Source of the DNA: UBA3263 sp964586765 | GTDB lineage: Bacteria; Bacteroidota; Bacteroidia; Bacteroidales; Muribaculaceae | Direction of reading: 5' to 3' | Assembly: GCA_964586765.1 (NCBI GenBank) | Contig: CAZPHN010000032.1 | Location: 1 to 25,482, forward strand | Length of the DNA: 25,482 nt | Shown here: positions 1 to 8,290 of the stretch, in pieces | How the letters are laid out: each line of letters begins with the position of its first letter | Numbering within the stretch: the stretch's first letter is position 1 | The notes under the pieces: generated by a model | Database searches by the model: none | Told to the model about the DNA's origin: nothing | The model's input: only the letters and a program-made list of their open reading frames with translations | Program-made: the position numbers and the translations under genes

Positions 1-17
1 TAAATAGGACTGTTACA

Positions 18-37
18 GGCATGCGAGGACGCATGCC
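18..37. repeat. Short perfect inverted repeat
   Basis: GGCATGCG and CGCATGCC form perfect 8-bp arms around AGGA. It lies at the window edge with no gene around it, downstream of the LRR gene terminator, so its owner is unknown. It may be the end of a neighbouring transcript or a dispersed palindromic repeat. It has no T-run, so it is not a clear terminator. Confidence 0.5.
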
Positions 38-60
38 GCTCCCAAGTAAAGAATGCAAAT

Positions 61-96
61 AAAAGAGGTTGCCTAACGAGTGTTGGGCAACCTCTT
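61..96 (-). terminator. Intrinsic terminator of the LRR surface protein gene
   Basis: An 11-bp perfect stem (63-73 with 86-96, core GAGGTTGCC/GGCAACCTC) with a 12-nt loop is followed on the minus strand by TTTTATTT. It lies 34 bp after the stop codon of the minus-strand LRR gene, so it is that gene's terminator. Confidence 0.85.
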
Positions 97-129
97 GGGG
101 TTAAGATAAGGTATTTGGGGGTGTGGTGT

Positions 130-2742
130 TTATTTTATCAGGACTTTGGCTACGGTGTCGGGGGTGATTTTGACAATGTAGATGCCTGTAGAGAGGCTGA
201 GGTGTGTTTCTTCTCCTTCAACTATGGCTCCGTTAACAACTTTGCCGTCAATGGTATAGACTGCTATTGAAGCTCCCTGAGCGGCATTGCGGACGGTGAT
301 TCCTCCACTGACAATGTCAATCATTACGCCTGTCGATGCCATTTCGGTGAGACCGACTGTCGGGTCGTGGCTCACGGTGATGTCGCTGATGGCAGTGTGG
401 TCGCCGCTGCGGGCAGTGATCTGTGCCGAGCCGACGCCGGTAAGCTCAACGTGACCGTCAGAGTCAACTGAGGCTACTGAGGGGTCAGATGATTCCCAAG
501 TCACGCTCTTGTCAGTGGTGTTTTCCGGCTCATGGAGCGCGAGGAGGGAGAATTGGTGACCCACACCTCCAATGGCTTCAACCGGGAATACGTTCAGTGA
601 GTTAGCCATGACCTCTTCAACCATGAAGGGCACTGAGAATTCATGACCCTGACATTCGGCAGTTACAATGGCACTACCGGCAGCGTTGAACCAAACTTTT
701 CCTTCCGCATCGACAGCGGCTACCATTGGATTGCTGCTTGACCAGTTGACAGTCGGGTCAGTAACATCATCTGGAATAACGGTTGCGTGGATTTCAATGC
801 TTTCGCCAACCTTGCCGACAATAGCTTCCATTTCAAGGGCTTCTGCCGAAATTACGGGAGGCAGTTGGCTCTCGACATTGACAATACATGAAGCAACGAG
901 TGTGCCGCTCATGGCAATGATTGCTGTTGAGCCGATAGAATGACCGGTTACCACGCCGTTAGCATCAACAGTAGCAATCGCAGTGTTTGACGACATATAT
1001 GTAATGTCACCTGAAGCATACATAGGTGTTTTCTCGATTTTGAGTTTTACCGTTCCTTTCAACGGACAAACCACAGTAGGCTCGGCAAATGCAATAGCGG
1101 ATAGCTGTTCAATCGTTGAAACCTCCTTAAATTCGCTCCATGGAGATTGTAACTTATACGCCATAATTCCGGTTTCAGGTACCATTAAAGTCGCATTGCT
1201 TCGCCATGGGAATGCATCACTGGTACAAGTTGGTGGAGTTTGAGCTTTTATAACTACGTTTTTTATTTGATTGCATCCATAGAATGCATTTCCTTGGATT
1301 TCTGTTATTGAATTTGGTAAAACTATATTTTCGGTGAAACCACTGCAATTATAAAAAGCAGAGCTACCGATTGACTGTAAACCCTCTGGTAGGATAAGAT
1401 TTCCGTTAAATCCAGTACATCTGCAAAAAGCGTTGTTTCCGATATATTGTAATCCCTCTGGCAGAATAAGATTTCCGGTGAAACCACTGCAATTATAAAA
1501 AGCAGAGCTACCGATTGACTGTAAACCTTCAGGAAGAATAAGATTTCCGTTAAGTCCGGTACAATTGCGAAAAGCATCGCCACTGATAGATTGTAATCCC
1601 TCTGGCACAATAAGATCTCCGGTGAAACCACTGCAATTATAGAAAGCAGAGACGCCGATAGATTGTAATCCCTCTGGCAGAATAAGATTTCCTTTAAACT
1701 TGGTACAACCACTAAAAGCACCTCCACCGATATACTGTAATCCTTCAGGGAGGATAAGATTCCCGTTAAAACTGCTACATCCATCGAAAGTTGAAGTTTC
1801 AATCGAAGTTAATCCCTTTGGGAGAATTAGATCTCCTGATAGTTTAGAACAATTTATAAATGCATAGGCTCCAATTGAAGTTAAACTTTTAGGTAAGTCA
1901 AGCTTGCCACTAAGTCCGGTACAACCCTCAAAAGCTGATGTCCCAATACTGGTCAATCCATTTGAGAATACAACTTGAGTAAATCCGGTACAACCTTTAA
2001 ATGCCGAGTCTCCGATGGTAGTTACATTCTTTCCTATTGTTAAGATGCCTGTAAATCCGCTGAGATTTTCGAAAGCATAACCTAAAATACGTTTGACAGG
2101 GTAATTAATCCCTTCACGTGTGACATAATCAGGTATAGTTAGATTATTAAGATCAAAATTTCCCGATCCGATTCCTGTTATATAGGCGTCCTCACCAATT
2201 ATTTGATATGAAAATTTGCCATCATTGTATCCTTTGTTGGATGATGTAAAATCATATGCGTACCATTCGGAACCACCGTCAAAAGTATATAAACATGTAT
2301 ACTGGTTGTGGTTATATGCGTTGAGGAAAGTACCCGTATTTGTTCTGTTGGAGGTACTGAGTCCAATAGATAAGGGATATGTGGTTCCCGGAAAAATGTA
2401 TGTATTTACTGCGGTCTCGAGAGATGTGGCATGCTCATATGATTTGCCTCCAAATAGATATCCTCCGGTTTGTTCGTTCATAATAACTAATGCACCATCA
2501 GCATCGCTTTTTACAATCCAGTAACAAGAAGTTGTTATCGTTTTGCTCATCTCCAAGTCGTTTCCGGCTGAGGTATCACAGAGATAACGATAGTCTGAAT
2601 TTTTATCTATCGCGCGGCAGTTTTCAAAGACATACGTTTTGCCTGCTTCAAGTTTGGTAACCGGGGTGAAGGTTGGCTCCACGGCGAGGGCTGTTCCGAC
2701 GCTGAGGAAGGAGAGCCAGAGGAAAAGTAAAGCTTTTTTCAT
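130..2742 (-). CDS. Secreted BspA-like leucine-rich repeat protein with Ig-like domains and T9SS sorting tail
   Basis: A predicted 870-aa secreted or surface-anchored protein. The chosen start gives a clean Sec signal peptide (MKKALLFLWLSFLSVGTALA). The open frame continues 59 codons upstream, but only to a TTG and through the structured leader, so I reject that extension. A degenerate N-terminal region is followed by LRR_5/BspA-type repeats at about residues 218-498, with 24-residue units containing forms such as LILPEGLQSIG and SAFYNC. Three bacterial Ig-like (Big_2) domains follow at about 543-625, 628-705 and 711-790, marked by SSNP/SSDP and ATVD/ASVD motifs. The last 70 residues resemble a type IX secretion type A sorting domain (VYTIDGKVV, then LSTGIYIVKI). 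Family members are surface adhesins or proteins of unknown ligand; the ligand here cannot be read. The repeats are nearly identical in DNA and could recombine. It is monocistronic, with its own promoter and terminator. Confidence 0.9.
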   Translation of the reverse strand: MKKALLFLWLSFLSVGTALAVEPTFTPVTKLEAGKTYVFENCRAIDKNSDYRYLCDTSAGNDLEMSKTITTSCYWIVKSDADGALVIMNEQTGGYLFGGKSYEHATSLETAVNTYIFPGTTYPLSIGLSTSNRTNTGTFLNAYNHNQYTCLYTFDGGSEWYAYDFTSSNKGYNDGKFSYQIIGEDAYITGIGSGNFDLNNLTIPDYVTREGINYPVKRILGYAFENLSGFTGILTIGKNVTTIGDSAFKGCTGFTQVVFSNGLTSIGTSAFEGCTGLSGKLDLPKSLTSIGAYAFINCSKLSGDLILPKGLTSIETSTFDGCSSFNGNLILPEGLQYIGGGAFSGCTKFKGNLILPEGLQSIGVSAFYNCSGFTGDLIVPEGLQSISGDAFRNCTGLNGNLILPEGLQSIGSSAFYNCSGFTGNLILPEGLQYIGNNAFCRCTGFNGNLILPEGLQSIGSSAFYNCSGFTENIVLPNSITEIQGNAFYGCNQIKNVVIKAQTPPTCTSDAFPWRSNATLMVPETGIMAYKLQSPWSEFKEVSTIEQLSAIAFAEPTVVCPLKGTVKLKIEKTPMYASGDITYMSSNTAIATVDANGVVTGHSIGSTAIIAMSGTLVASCIVNVESQLPPVISAEALEMEAIVGKVGESIEIHATVIPDDVTDPTVNWSSSNPMVAAVDAEGKVWFNAAGSAIVTAECQGHEFSVPFMVEEVMANSLNVFPVEAIGGVGHQFSLLALHEPENTTDKSVTWESSDPSVASVDSDGHVELTGVGSAQITARSGDHTAISDITVSHDPTVGLTEMASTGVMIDIVSGGITVRNAAQGASIAVYTIDGKVVNGAIVEGEETHLSLSTGIYIVKITPDTVAKVLIK
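1333..1700 (-). repeat. Tandem LRR-coding repeats with 144-bp higher-order period
   Basis: The LRR part of the surface gene has 72-bp units (24 codons) that alternate between two types, giving a 144-bp super-repeat. Copies of the YNCSGFTG-type unit begin at 1333, 1477 and 1621. The 51 bp at 1333-1383 and 1477-1527 are identical base for base, and the copy at 1621 has a few changes. This points to recent internal duplication or gene conversion. Confidence 0.85.
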
Positions 2743-2824
2743 TGTTATGAAATGATTGTTACGTGCCTCGGGACCATCCTCGTTGGCGTGGATAAAAGAA
2801 AAGAAATGCGTGATGGCCGTACTT

Positions 2825-3095
2825 CGTTGCCCGTTCATCACTCTGAGGCTCCGGAAATTGCCCACCATGGTTGAACGGACAACGGTTGCAGAAGCCTCAC
2901 GCAAAATATATGAATACAATTATATATTCACATATCCACAAAGGCATCTACCGTTGTCTCATTCTTGACCATGATTGAAATTTTCCGGATTTCAGAGTGT
3001 CAAGAAAGAGCGTCTGGTAAACGCATCTAAATTAATATGTCATTGCTGCAAACCCACCCTCAAAGCCCGTGACCGGGCTTCTGCGATGCGGTCTA
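2825..3095 (-). ncRNA. Structured 5' leader RNA of the LRR gene
   Basis: The minus-strand transcript starting near 3095 has a leader of about 350 nt before the start codon at 2742. It contains these hairpins: 3063-3069 with 3074-3080 (7 bp, 4-nt loop); 2962-2969 with 2999-3006 (8 bp) enclosing 2976-2981 with 2989-2994 (6 bp); 2906-2916 with 2925-2935 (11 bp, one G-U); and 2825-2836 with 2873-2884 (12 bp, one G-U). Both wobbles are G-U only when read as minus-strand RNA and are A-C mismatches on the plus strand. This supports selection on the RNA of this transcript. I do not recognise a named family; a cis-regulatory or RNA-stability role is inference. Confidence 0.65.
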
Positions 3096-3101
3096 CAACT
3101 G

Positions 3102-3132
3102 CAAAGTTAAAGAATGTTTTTTAATTTTACAA
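3102..3132 (-). promoter_or_regulatory. Promoter of the LRR gene (-33/-7 Bacteroidetes type)
   Basis: Read on the minus strand, TTG (3132-3130) is followed after 20 bp by TAACTTTG (3109-3102). This matches the Bacteroidetes primary sigma consensus TTG-N19-21-TAnnTTTG. Transcription would start near 3095, leaving the long structured leader. Confidence 0.8.
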
Positions 3133-3150
3133 TATGGAGTTTGAAAAAAT

Positions 3151-4461
3151 TTAGAGGGTGGAGAGGAGTGCGGCGATTTGGCTTCGGACGTCGGCAGGGT
3201 CGGGGGCATTGTTGACCATGACGGCGATGACATGGGTCGGGGCTTTGGTCTGCGGGTCAAGGCGATAGCCGCAGTAGCAGACCACTCCAGTCATGGAGCC
3301 GGACTTGAGGATGAAGTTTTCGCGCCCGGGACTATCTTTCATGAAAGAGCGGACGGTTCCGTCGAGACCTACGCGCGCAAAGGAGCCGACATAGTCGCCA
3401 TTGGTCGACATTGAGCGGAGAATTTCGCCCAACTGACGCGGCGAGATGGCATTATGGCGGCTGAGACCGGAGCCGTCGGCAATACGGGTAAATCTTAGCG
3501 AGGCTATTTCGGAAAGACGGTCGCGCTCGGCGGTGATTGCGGCGGCACGGCTCTTTCCGGGAGCGAGGAGGCGGAGAGTAGCTTCAGCCATCTGATTGTC
3601 AGAGCGAATCATCAGCGAGCGACAGACGTCGCGCAGGGCAGGTGAGAGGTATGTGAGCAGGACTATGGTGTCACCCCGCGCCGTCAGGTTTTCGCCGCTG
3701 CAGTGGAAGGTGGAGTCGAGTCTGGCAGTCAGAACCGAGGGTGGGTTAGGCATTGAGAGTTTGAGCGATGCGCGCGTCTGTTTGCGTCCTAACTGTCCGG
3801 TGACAGTCACGAGATTGCTGCCCACGTTACGCCATGCGTTAAGTCCCTTAGCCGACTTTTGCCATTTCACTTCGAGTCCGGGGATGGAGGGGGTGGCGAC
3901 CATCGACGGGACCATCAGGGAGAAGATGTTGTCGCTCCAGTTGAGGCGGTAAAAGCCTGCGCCGTCAACTCCGGGGATGTCTTCGAGTTCCCAAGAGGGC
4001 ACGGGACCCTGATCGGGCCAAGATGGAGCGGCGATGACCTTGCCGGAAACGGATTTGATGCCATGGCGGGCGGCAGCTTCGGCAGCCAGTCGGATAAAGT
4101 CGGGCTGCTCTTCGCGAAACTGGGTGGAGCCGAGGGTAGGGTCGCCTGACCCTTCAACGATGATGTTGCCGTGGAGCACTCCATCTTTAATCTGACCGAC
4201 CGCCAGCACCCGCGTCTCCCACCGGAAGTTGCCCCCCTTTGAGCTGAGCGCGGCGGCAACGGTAACAGATTTCATGACCGAAGCAGGAGTCATCAGCCGG
4301 TCAGCCTGATAGTTGACCACGGGCGGCTCTGAGGCGTCAATCGGGGCGATGTAGACTCCCACCGACGCTGCTTCACCTCCCTTTAACGACAGCGGGCAGT
4401 TGCCGAAAGCAACTGCCGCACTGATTAATAGAGTTAAGCTTGTAATTACTGTTCTTATCAT
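3151..4461 (-). CDS. dacB: D-alanyl-D-alanine carboxypeptidase/endopeptidase (PBP4, peptidase family S13)
   Basis: A 436-aa periplasmic penicillin-binding protein that trims D-Ala from, or cleaves cross-links in, peptidoglycan. An N-terminal signal peptide (MIRTVITSLTLLISAAVAFG) is followed by the three active-site motifs of the serine penicillin-binding proteins in order: SVMK at residues 61-64 (nucleophile S61, K64), SDN at 287-289 and KSG at 386-388. DGSGLSRHN around 339-347 is also typical of the S13 family. The wide gap between the first and second motif fits the extra domains of PBP4. It starts 6 nt after the htpG stop on the same strand, so the two are probably co-transcribed. It belongs with cell wall recycling or remodelling; the functional link to htpG is unclear and may be only shared transcription. 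Confidence 0.93.
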   Translation of the reverse strand: MIRTVITSLTLLISAAVAFGNCPLSLKGGEAASVGVYIAPIDASEPPVVNYQADRLMTPASVMKSVTVAAALSSKGGNFRWETRVLAVGQIKDGVLHGNIIVEGSGDPTLGSTQFREEQPDFIRLAAEAAARHGIKSVSGKVIAAPSWPDQGPVPSWELEDIPGVDGAGFYRLNWSDNIFSLMVPSMVATPSIPGLEVKWQKSAKGLNAWRNVGSNLVTVTGQLGRKQTRASLKLSMPNPPSVLTARLDSTFHCSGENLTARGDTIVLLTYLSPALRDVCRSLMIRSDNQMAEATLRLLAPGKSRAAAITAERDRLSEIASLRFTRIADGSGLSRHNAISPRQLGEILRSMSTNGDYVGSFARVGLDGTVRSFMKDSPGRENFILKSGSMTGVVCYCGYRLDPQTKAPTHVIAVMVNNAPDPADVRSQIAALLSTL

Positions 4462-4467
4462 GAGGTT

Positions 4468-6483
4468 TTAGAGCAGAGAGACGGAGCGTTTAACGAATTC
4501 GCTGAGGTCTTTGCCTTTCAGCAGACCGGAGCCGAGAAGGGCAAGGTCGATAAGCTGACGCACAAGGGGTTGTCCGGCAGCATAGTCGGCTGAGGTCTTG
4601 CGGATGTTTTCGCGCTCTTGTCCCATAGCCTGTTCATACTCCTTGGTCTTGGCAGTCTGTTCATCAGTAGGCTTGCCGTCTTTGATTTCATCGCGCACGG
4701 CTTTGAGGGCGGCTTCGGCTCCGCTGAGGGCGGTAAACTCTTCGTTGACCTTCGCGCCGATAGCCTTGTCGGCATCAGCCTTGATGCGTTCTACCAGCGG
4801 GTGTTTCAGGTTCACTACGAGTGTGTAGCTGTCAGGCAGTTCGCCATAGAAGTTCATGCCGGGCTGCATTGCCGCCATTTCCTTCATTCGGCGCATATAT
4901 TCATGCTGAGTGATGGTCACGGGCATATCTGAACCTGCAATGTTTTCGAACTGTACCATAAATTCAGCTTTCTCAACTGCGGGAATCTGTGATTTAAACA
5001 GGGCGGTCAGCATTTCAGTCTCGGCGGGCTTAAGGTCGGTAGCCTTCTTGTCGCCCTTGCTGATAAGATTGTCAATGATGTCTGAATCGACGCGGACAAA
5101 ACGGGAGCCTTCCAGTTTGCTCTCAAGCAGACCGACAAAGTGAGTATCAAGCTGTCCGTCCATCACTAAGACGTTATAGCCCTTTGCAGTGGCTGCATTA
5201 ATATAGGTATACTGGGCGGTGGGGTCGGTAGTGTAGAGGTAGACAAGCTGCTTGTCGGCATCGGTCTGGGTCGGTTCGATGAGGGTCTTATATTCATCGA
5301 GAGTGAAATATTTACCTTCAGTGTCCTTCAGCAGGCAGAATTTCATAGCGGCATCGCGGAATTTATCATCGGTAAGCATACCATATTCAATAAATACCTT
5401 GATGTCATCCCATTTTTCTTCAAACTCCTTGCGGTCAGCCTTGAAAATGTCCTCCAGACGTCCTGCCACCTTCTTGGTGATATAGCCGGAAATCTTCTTG
5501 ACGGCAGAGTCGCTCTGGAGGTATGAGCGGCTTACGTTAAGAGGAATATCAGGCGAATCAATTACACCCTGAAGCAGCATCATGAACTCAGGTACGACAC
5601 CTTCGACCGAGTCGGTCACGAATACCTGATTGCTATAAAGCTGGATGCGGTTCTTGGTAAGTTCGAAGTTGTTTTTAATCTTGGGGAAGAAGAGGATGCC
5701 GGTCAAAGTGAAGGGGTAGTCCACATTGAGGTGAATCCAGAACAGAGGGTCATCCTGACCGGGATAAAGTTCATGGTAGAAGTCGATATAATCCTTGTCG
5801 GTAAGGTCGGCGGGCTTCTTGGTCCATGTAGGCTCGGTAGAATTGATTACCTTGCCGTCGCTCTCAACGGGAACGGGGAGGAAGCGGCAATACTTGCGCA
5901 GGAGTGAGTCAATGCGCTGCTGGTCAAGGAACTCCTTCGACTCATCATCGATATAGAGGATAATGTCTGTACCACGCTCTGACTTTTCGGTAGGCTCCAT
6001 AACGTAAGCAGGCGAGCCGTCACATTCCCATTTTACAGCCTGAGCACCTTCCTGATAGCTCAATGAGCGGATTTCCACTTTCTTGGCAACCATGAAGGCA
6101 GAGTAGAAACCGAGACCGAAGTGACCGATGATGCCGTTGGCGGTGTCCTTGAATTTATTGACAAATTCTTCGGCACCGGAGAATGCAATCTGGTTGATGT
6201 ATTTCTCAACATCGTCGGCGGTCATGCCGATGCCGTGGTCACTGACGGTCAAAGTGCCGGCTTCTTTGTCGACCTTGACGGTTACCTTAAGGTCGCCAAG
6301 TTCGCCCTTGAATTCGCCGAAAGAGCTGAGGGTCTTTAACTTCTGGGTTGCGTCAATAGCGTTGCTGACCAGTTCGCGGAGAAAAATTTCATGGTCAGAA
6401 TAAAGAAACTTTTTGATTACGGGGAAAATATTCTCGGTGGTGACTCCGATATTTCCGGAGCGTTTTTTCATATCTTGTTCCAT
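4468..6483 (-). CDS. htpG: Molecular chaperone HtpG (Hsp90)
   Basis: A 671-aa cytoplasmic ATP-dependent Hsp90 chaperone. The N-terminal GHKL ATPase domain is clear: FLRELVSNAIDA (E37 and N41 in the ATP and Mg site), DHGIGM around residues 82-87, and the lid motif GHFGLGFYSAFMV around 120-132. The middle domain has PFTLTGILFFPK and NRIQLYSNQVFVTD, followed by LNVSRSYLQ with the conserved arginine that contacts ATP. The C-terminal dimerisation region is complete. The length is typical of Bacteroidales HtpG and somewhat longer than in E. coli. An alternative start four codons in (6471, MKKRSGNIGV) is equally possible, since Bacteroidales rarely use Shine-Dalgarno sequences. I see no consensus -33/-7 promoter upstream on the minus strand, so regulation may use a different sigma factor; that is inference. 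Confidence 0.97.
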   Translation of the reverse strand: MEQDMKKRSGNIGVTTENIFPVIKKFLYSDHEIFLRELVSNAIDATQKLKTLSSFGEFKGELGDLKVTVKVDKEAGTLTVSDHGIGMTADDVEKYINQIAFSGAEEFVNKFKDTANGIIGHFGLGFYSAFMVAKKVEIRSLSYQEGAQAVKWECDGSPAYVMEPTEKSERGTDIILYIDDESKEFLDQQRIDSLLRKYCRFLPVPVESDGKVINSTEPTWTKKPADLTDKDYIDFYHELYPGQDDPLFWIHLNVDYPFTLTGILFFPKIKNNFELTKNRIQLYSNQVFVTDSVEGVVPEFMMLLQGVIDSPDIPLNVSRSYLQSDSAVKKISGYITKKVAGRLEDIFKADRKEFEEKWDDIKVFIEYGMLTDDKFRDAAMKFCLLKDTEGKYFTLDEYKTLIEPTQTDADKQLVYLYTTDPTAQYTYINAATAKGYNVLVMDGQLDTHFVGLLESKLEGSRFVRVDSDIIDNLISKGDKKATDLKPAETEMLTALFKSQIPAVEKAEFMVQFENIAGSDMPVTITQHEYMRRMKEMAAMQPGMNFYGELPDSYTLVVNLKHPLVERIKADADKAIGAKVNEEFTALSGAEAALKAVRDEIKDGKPTDEQTAKTKEYEQAMGQERENIRKTSADYAAGQPLVRQLIDLALLGSGLLKGKDLSEFVKRSVSLL

Positions 6484-6598
6484 AAATACGTTTTGGTTAC
6501 TTTTTTATGTAAATTCATACTGCAAACAAAGTGCCATCCTTAAAAGTTAGTGAAAAACTGCCAAAATGTCATAAAATTGAAAAAAGTAAAGAAAAAAC

Positions 6599-6629
6599 TT
6601 GCAAACATCGAAAAAACTACCTAACTTTG
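6599..6629 (+). promoter_or_regulatory. Promoter of tRNA-Ala
   Basis: TTG at 6599-6601, a 20-bp spacer, then TAACTTTG at 6622-6629. This is a full Bacteroidetes consensus, placed 16 bp before the mature tRNA 5' end. Confidence 0.85.
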
Positions 6630-6645
6630 CAGCGCAAAATCACCC

Positions 6646-6719
6646 GGGGTATTAGCTCATCTGGCTAGAGCGCGACACTGGCAGTGTCGAGGTGAGCGGT
6701 TCGAGTCCGCTATACTCCA
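6646..6719 (+). tRNA. tRNA-Ala (anticodon GGC)
   Basis: A full cloverleaf is readable. The acceptor GGGGTAT pairs with ATACTCC, the D stem is GCTC/GAGC, the anticodon stem CGACA/TGTCG encloses loop CTGGCAG, and the T loop is TTCGAGT. Anticodon GGC reads GCC (Ala). The third acceptor pair is G-U (G3:U70), the identity element for alanyl-tRNA synthetase, which confirms the charge. The discriminator is A and CCA is not encoded. The 3' end is the integration site of the adjacent mobile element, which restores the tRNA sequence on insertion. Confidence 0.95.
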
Positions 6720-6720
6720 C
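6707..6720 (+). other. attL: left core repeat of the integrated element
   Basis: CCGCTATACTCCAC, the 3' end of the tRNA gene, recurs exactly at 12013-12026. It is the integrase-side border. The tRNA stays intact on this side, as usual for tyrosine recombinases that use tRNA 3' ends. Confidence 0.85.
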
Positions 6721-6726
6721 TTACTT

Positions 6727-6762
6727 AAGACTTAACCGACAAATTAAAGGTTAAGTCTTTTT
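6727..6762 (+). terminator. Intrinsic terminator just inside the left end of the element
   Basis: AAGACTTAACC (6727-6737) pairs perfectly with GGTTAAGTCTT (6749-6759) around an 11-nt loop and runs into TTTTT. It ends the tRNA transcript in the integrated state. The element thus supplies its own replacement for the displaced tRNA terminator at 12039-12070. Confidence 0.8.
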
Positions 6763-6779
6763 CAATTGAGTGGTTTCCT

Positions 6780-6849
6780 GTCAGTTAAGTTAAATTGTGG
6801 TACTGACTTTTTTAACTGGAACATAAAAAACCACACGGCGGTTACTGAC
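6780..6849. promoter_or_regulatory. Candidate integrase arm-binding sites (ACTGAC motifs)
   Basis: Three copies of ACTGAC lie between attL and the integrase gene: inverted at 6780-6785, direct at 6802-6807 within GGTACTGAC, and direct at 6844-6849 within GGTTACTGAC. The two direct copies are 42 bp apart, about four helical turns. Arm sites for tyrosine recombinases normally lie here, but a six-base motif can also recur by chance. Confidence 0.35.
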
Positions 6850-6953
6850 AATTTCCCCTCAAAAGCCACAAATGTTAGCCAAATATGTTAGGCGAAATAC
6901 TGGGGTCTATTAGTAATCGTAATCGGTATTCATTGCCAAACCGATTAAAAAAC

Positions 6954-8285
6954 ATGGCAACCATCGTTTATTCTTTTACAATCTCAGCACCGGGCAAGAA
7001 AAAAGGCATGGTGTGTTTGGTGTGCGCGTTTAAGGGCATACCGTCAAGTAGAAAACCACTTCCAGTTGAAGACATTGAAAAACTGGAAAGTTACAACCCC
7101 ACAACTTGGGACAAGAAAACACAGCGTTTTCAACCAGTCACCAACAACGAAAAAGCGAATAATGAAACGATAGACGCTATCAAAGACAAGTGTGATGAAC
7201 TTTTAGGGACTGGCAACATTACGACACCTCAACAACTGATTGACGCTATCAAAGAGAATAAGAGCGCAGAAGACTTAACGGAAAAACTGGGCGATTTTAT
7301 TTCCGTGCTGATTGAGGAACAAAGGCAACTCCCCACGAAAAATTATCAACTTTATGTGTCGTTGCTGAACAATCTTAATGGCGAAAACCACAAGAATGTA
7401 AAGGGCAAAGTAATAAGGTTTGAAAAGCCAATGTGTCGCGGTATTGCTCTTATTGATACTGCAATAGAGAAAATATCCGATGAGCATTTAATGACCTTTG
7501 CCAGCTGGGTTAAGCGAGTAAAGAACGGCAAAAATTACAAGAACCTCAACGCAACATTGCTTCATGTAGTCAATGAGGCAAGAAAGCGCAAAAAGAACTT
7601 TAATGTAATAGAGTATCGGTTTCGTGGTGATGCTCCAGTAGTAGTAAAGGACACAGTAGAACCCTTAAAGGCTCTTACCGCTGAACAATTTGAAAAGGTG
7701 CTTACTTTCAGCGGTCAAATTATCAATCATAAAGGACACCGTAACTTGCAAATGCAACCCTTATACTTGGACTTTGCATTGCTCCAATATTACACTATGG
7801 GTCGTCCCTCTGATGTGCTTTTATGGCGGTCGGATATGATACGCACACTTTCCAACGGTACTAAAGTACTGGAATATATTCCATACAAAAAACGCACCCA
7901 TGATAACCCTCAGCGTGTGCAATTACCGCTCAACCCTAATGCACTGGCAATAATAGAAAAATACAACGGTCAGTCAAAAGGCGGTTACTTGCTCCCTTTT
8001 CCTATGAATGAAACACGTTGGGATATAACCACGAAAGACGGTAACGACAAGTGGAGAATTGCCAGTAATACTATCTTGGGAAATATCAACGCGCATTTGA
8101 AAAAGATTGGTACACTTGTGGGTGTTGAGGGATTGACCCTATACCACTTTAGGCGATCGGCATTTTCACACGTTGCCAACACTGGAATAAACTTGGCACT
8201 GCTGGCAAAGCACGGCGGTACAAGTGTCAAAATGTTGGAAAAGCACTATATCAAAGACACCGAATTGCAACCACTTGTTTTTTAA
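6954..8285 (+). CDS. Tyrosine recombinase/integrase of the element
   Basis: A 443-aa site-specific recombinase that presumably integrates and excises the element at the tRNA-Ala 3' end. The frame opens earlier, at 6885, but MATIVYSFTISAPGKKKGM at 6954 has the usual form of Bacteroidales phage-type integrase N-termini, so I chose that. The C-terminal half carries the catalytic set: first arginine in MGRPSDVLLW, HFRR (the H-x-x-R box), HGGTS, and the nucleophile tyrosine in EKHYIKD near the end. The middle part is the SAM-like core-binding region. No consensus promoter is visible in the 230 bp before the gene. A terminator (8291-8330) follows its stop. Expression may depend on a promoter brought near in the excised circle; this is inference. 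Confidence 0.95.
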   Translation: MATIVYSFTISAPGKKKGMVCLVCAFKGIPSSRKPLPVEDIEKLESYNPTTWDKKTQRFQPVTNNEKANNETIDAIKDKCDELLGTGNITTPQQLIDAIKENKSAEDLTEKLGDFISVLIEEQRQLPTKNYQLYVSLLNNLNGENHKNVKGKVIRFEKPMCRGIALIDTAIEKISDEHLMTFASWVKRVKNGKNYKNLNATLLHVVNEARKRKKNFNVIEYRFRGDAPVVVKDTVEPLKALTAEQFEKVLTFSGQIINHKGHRNLQMQPLYLDFALLQYYTMGRPSDVLLWRSDMIRTLSNGTKVLEYIPYKKRTHDNPQRVQLPLNPNALAIIEKYNGQSKGGYLLPFPMNETRWDITTKDGNDKWRIASNTILGNINAHLKKIGTLVGVEGLTLYHFRRSAFSHVANTGINLALLAKHGGTSVKMLEKHYIKDTELQPLVF

Positions 8286-8290
8286 TCGTG

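Noticed and set aside
1323..1802. Second minus-strand frame of 159 codons inside the LRR repeats
   Set aside because: It is a frame shadow of the tandem repeats; the repeat period is a multiple of three, which keeps other frames open too.
2743..2919. N-terminal 59-codon extension of the LRR protein
   Set aside because: It starts at TTG, places the signal peptide internally, and lies within the strong hairpins of the leader RNA. The open frame is taken as accidental.
6885..6953. Upstream start for the integrase
   Set aside because: The extra 23 residues lack family character, while the ATG at 6954 gives a standard integrase N-terminus.
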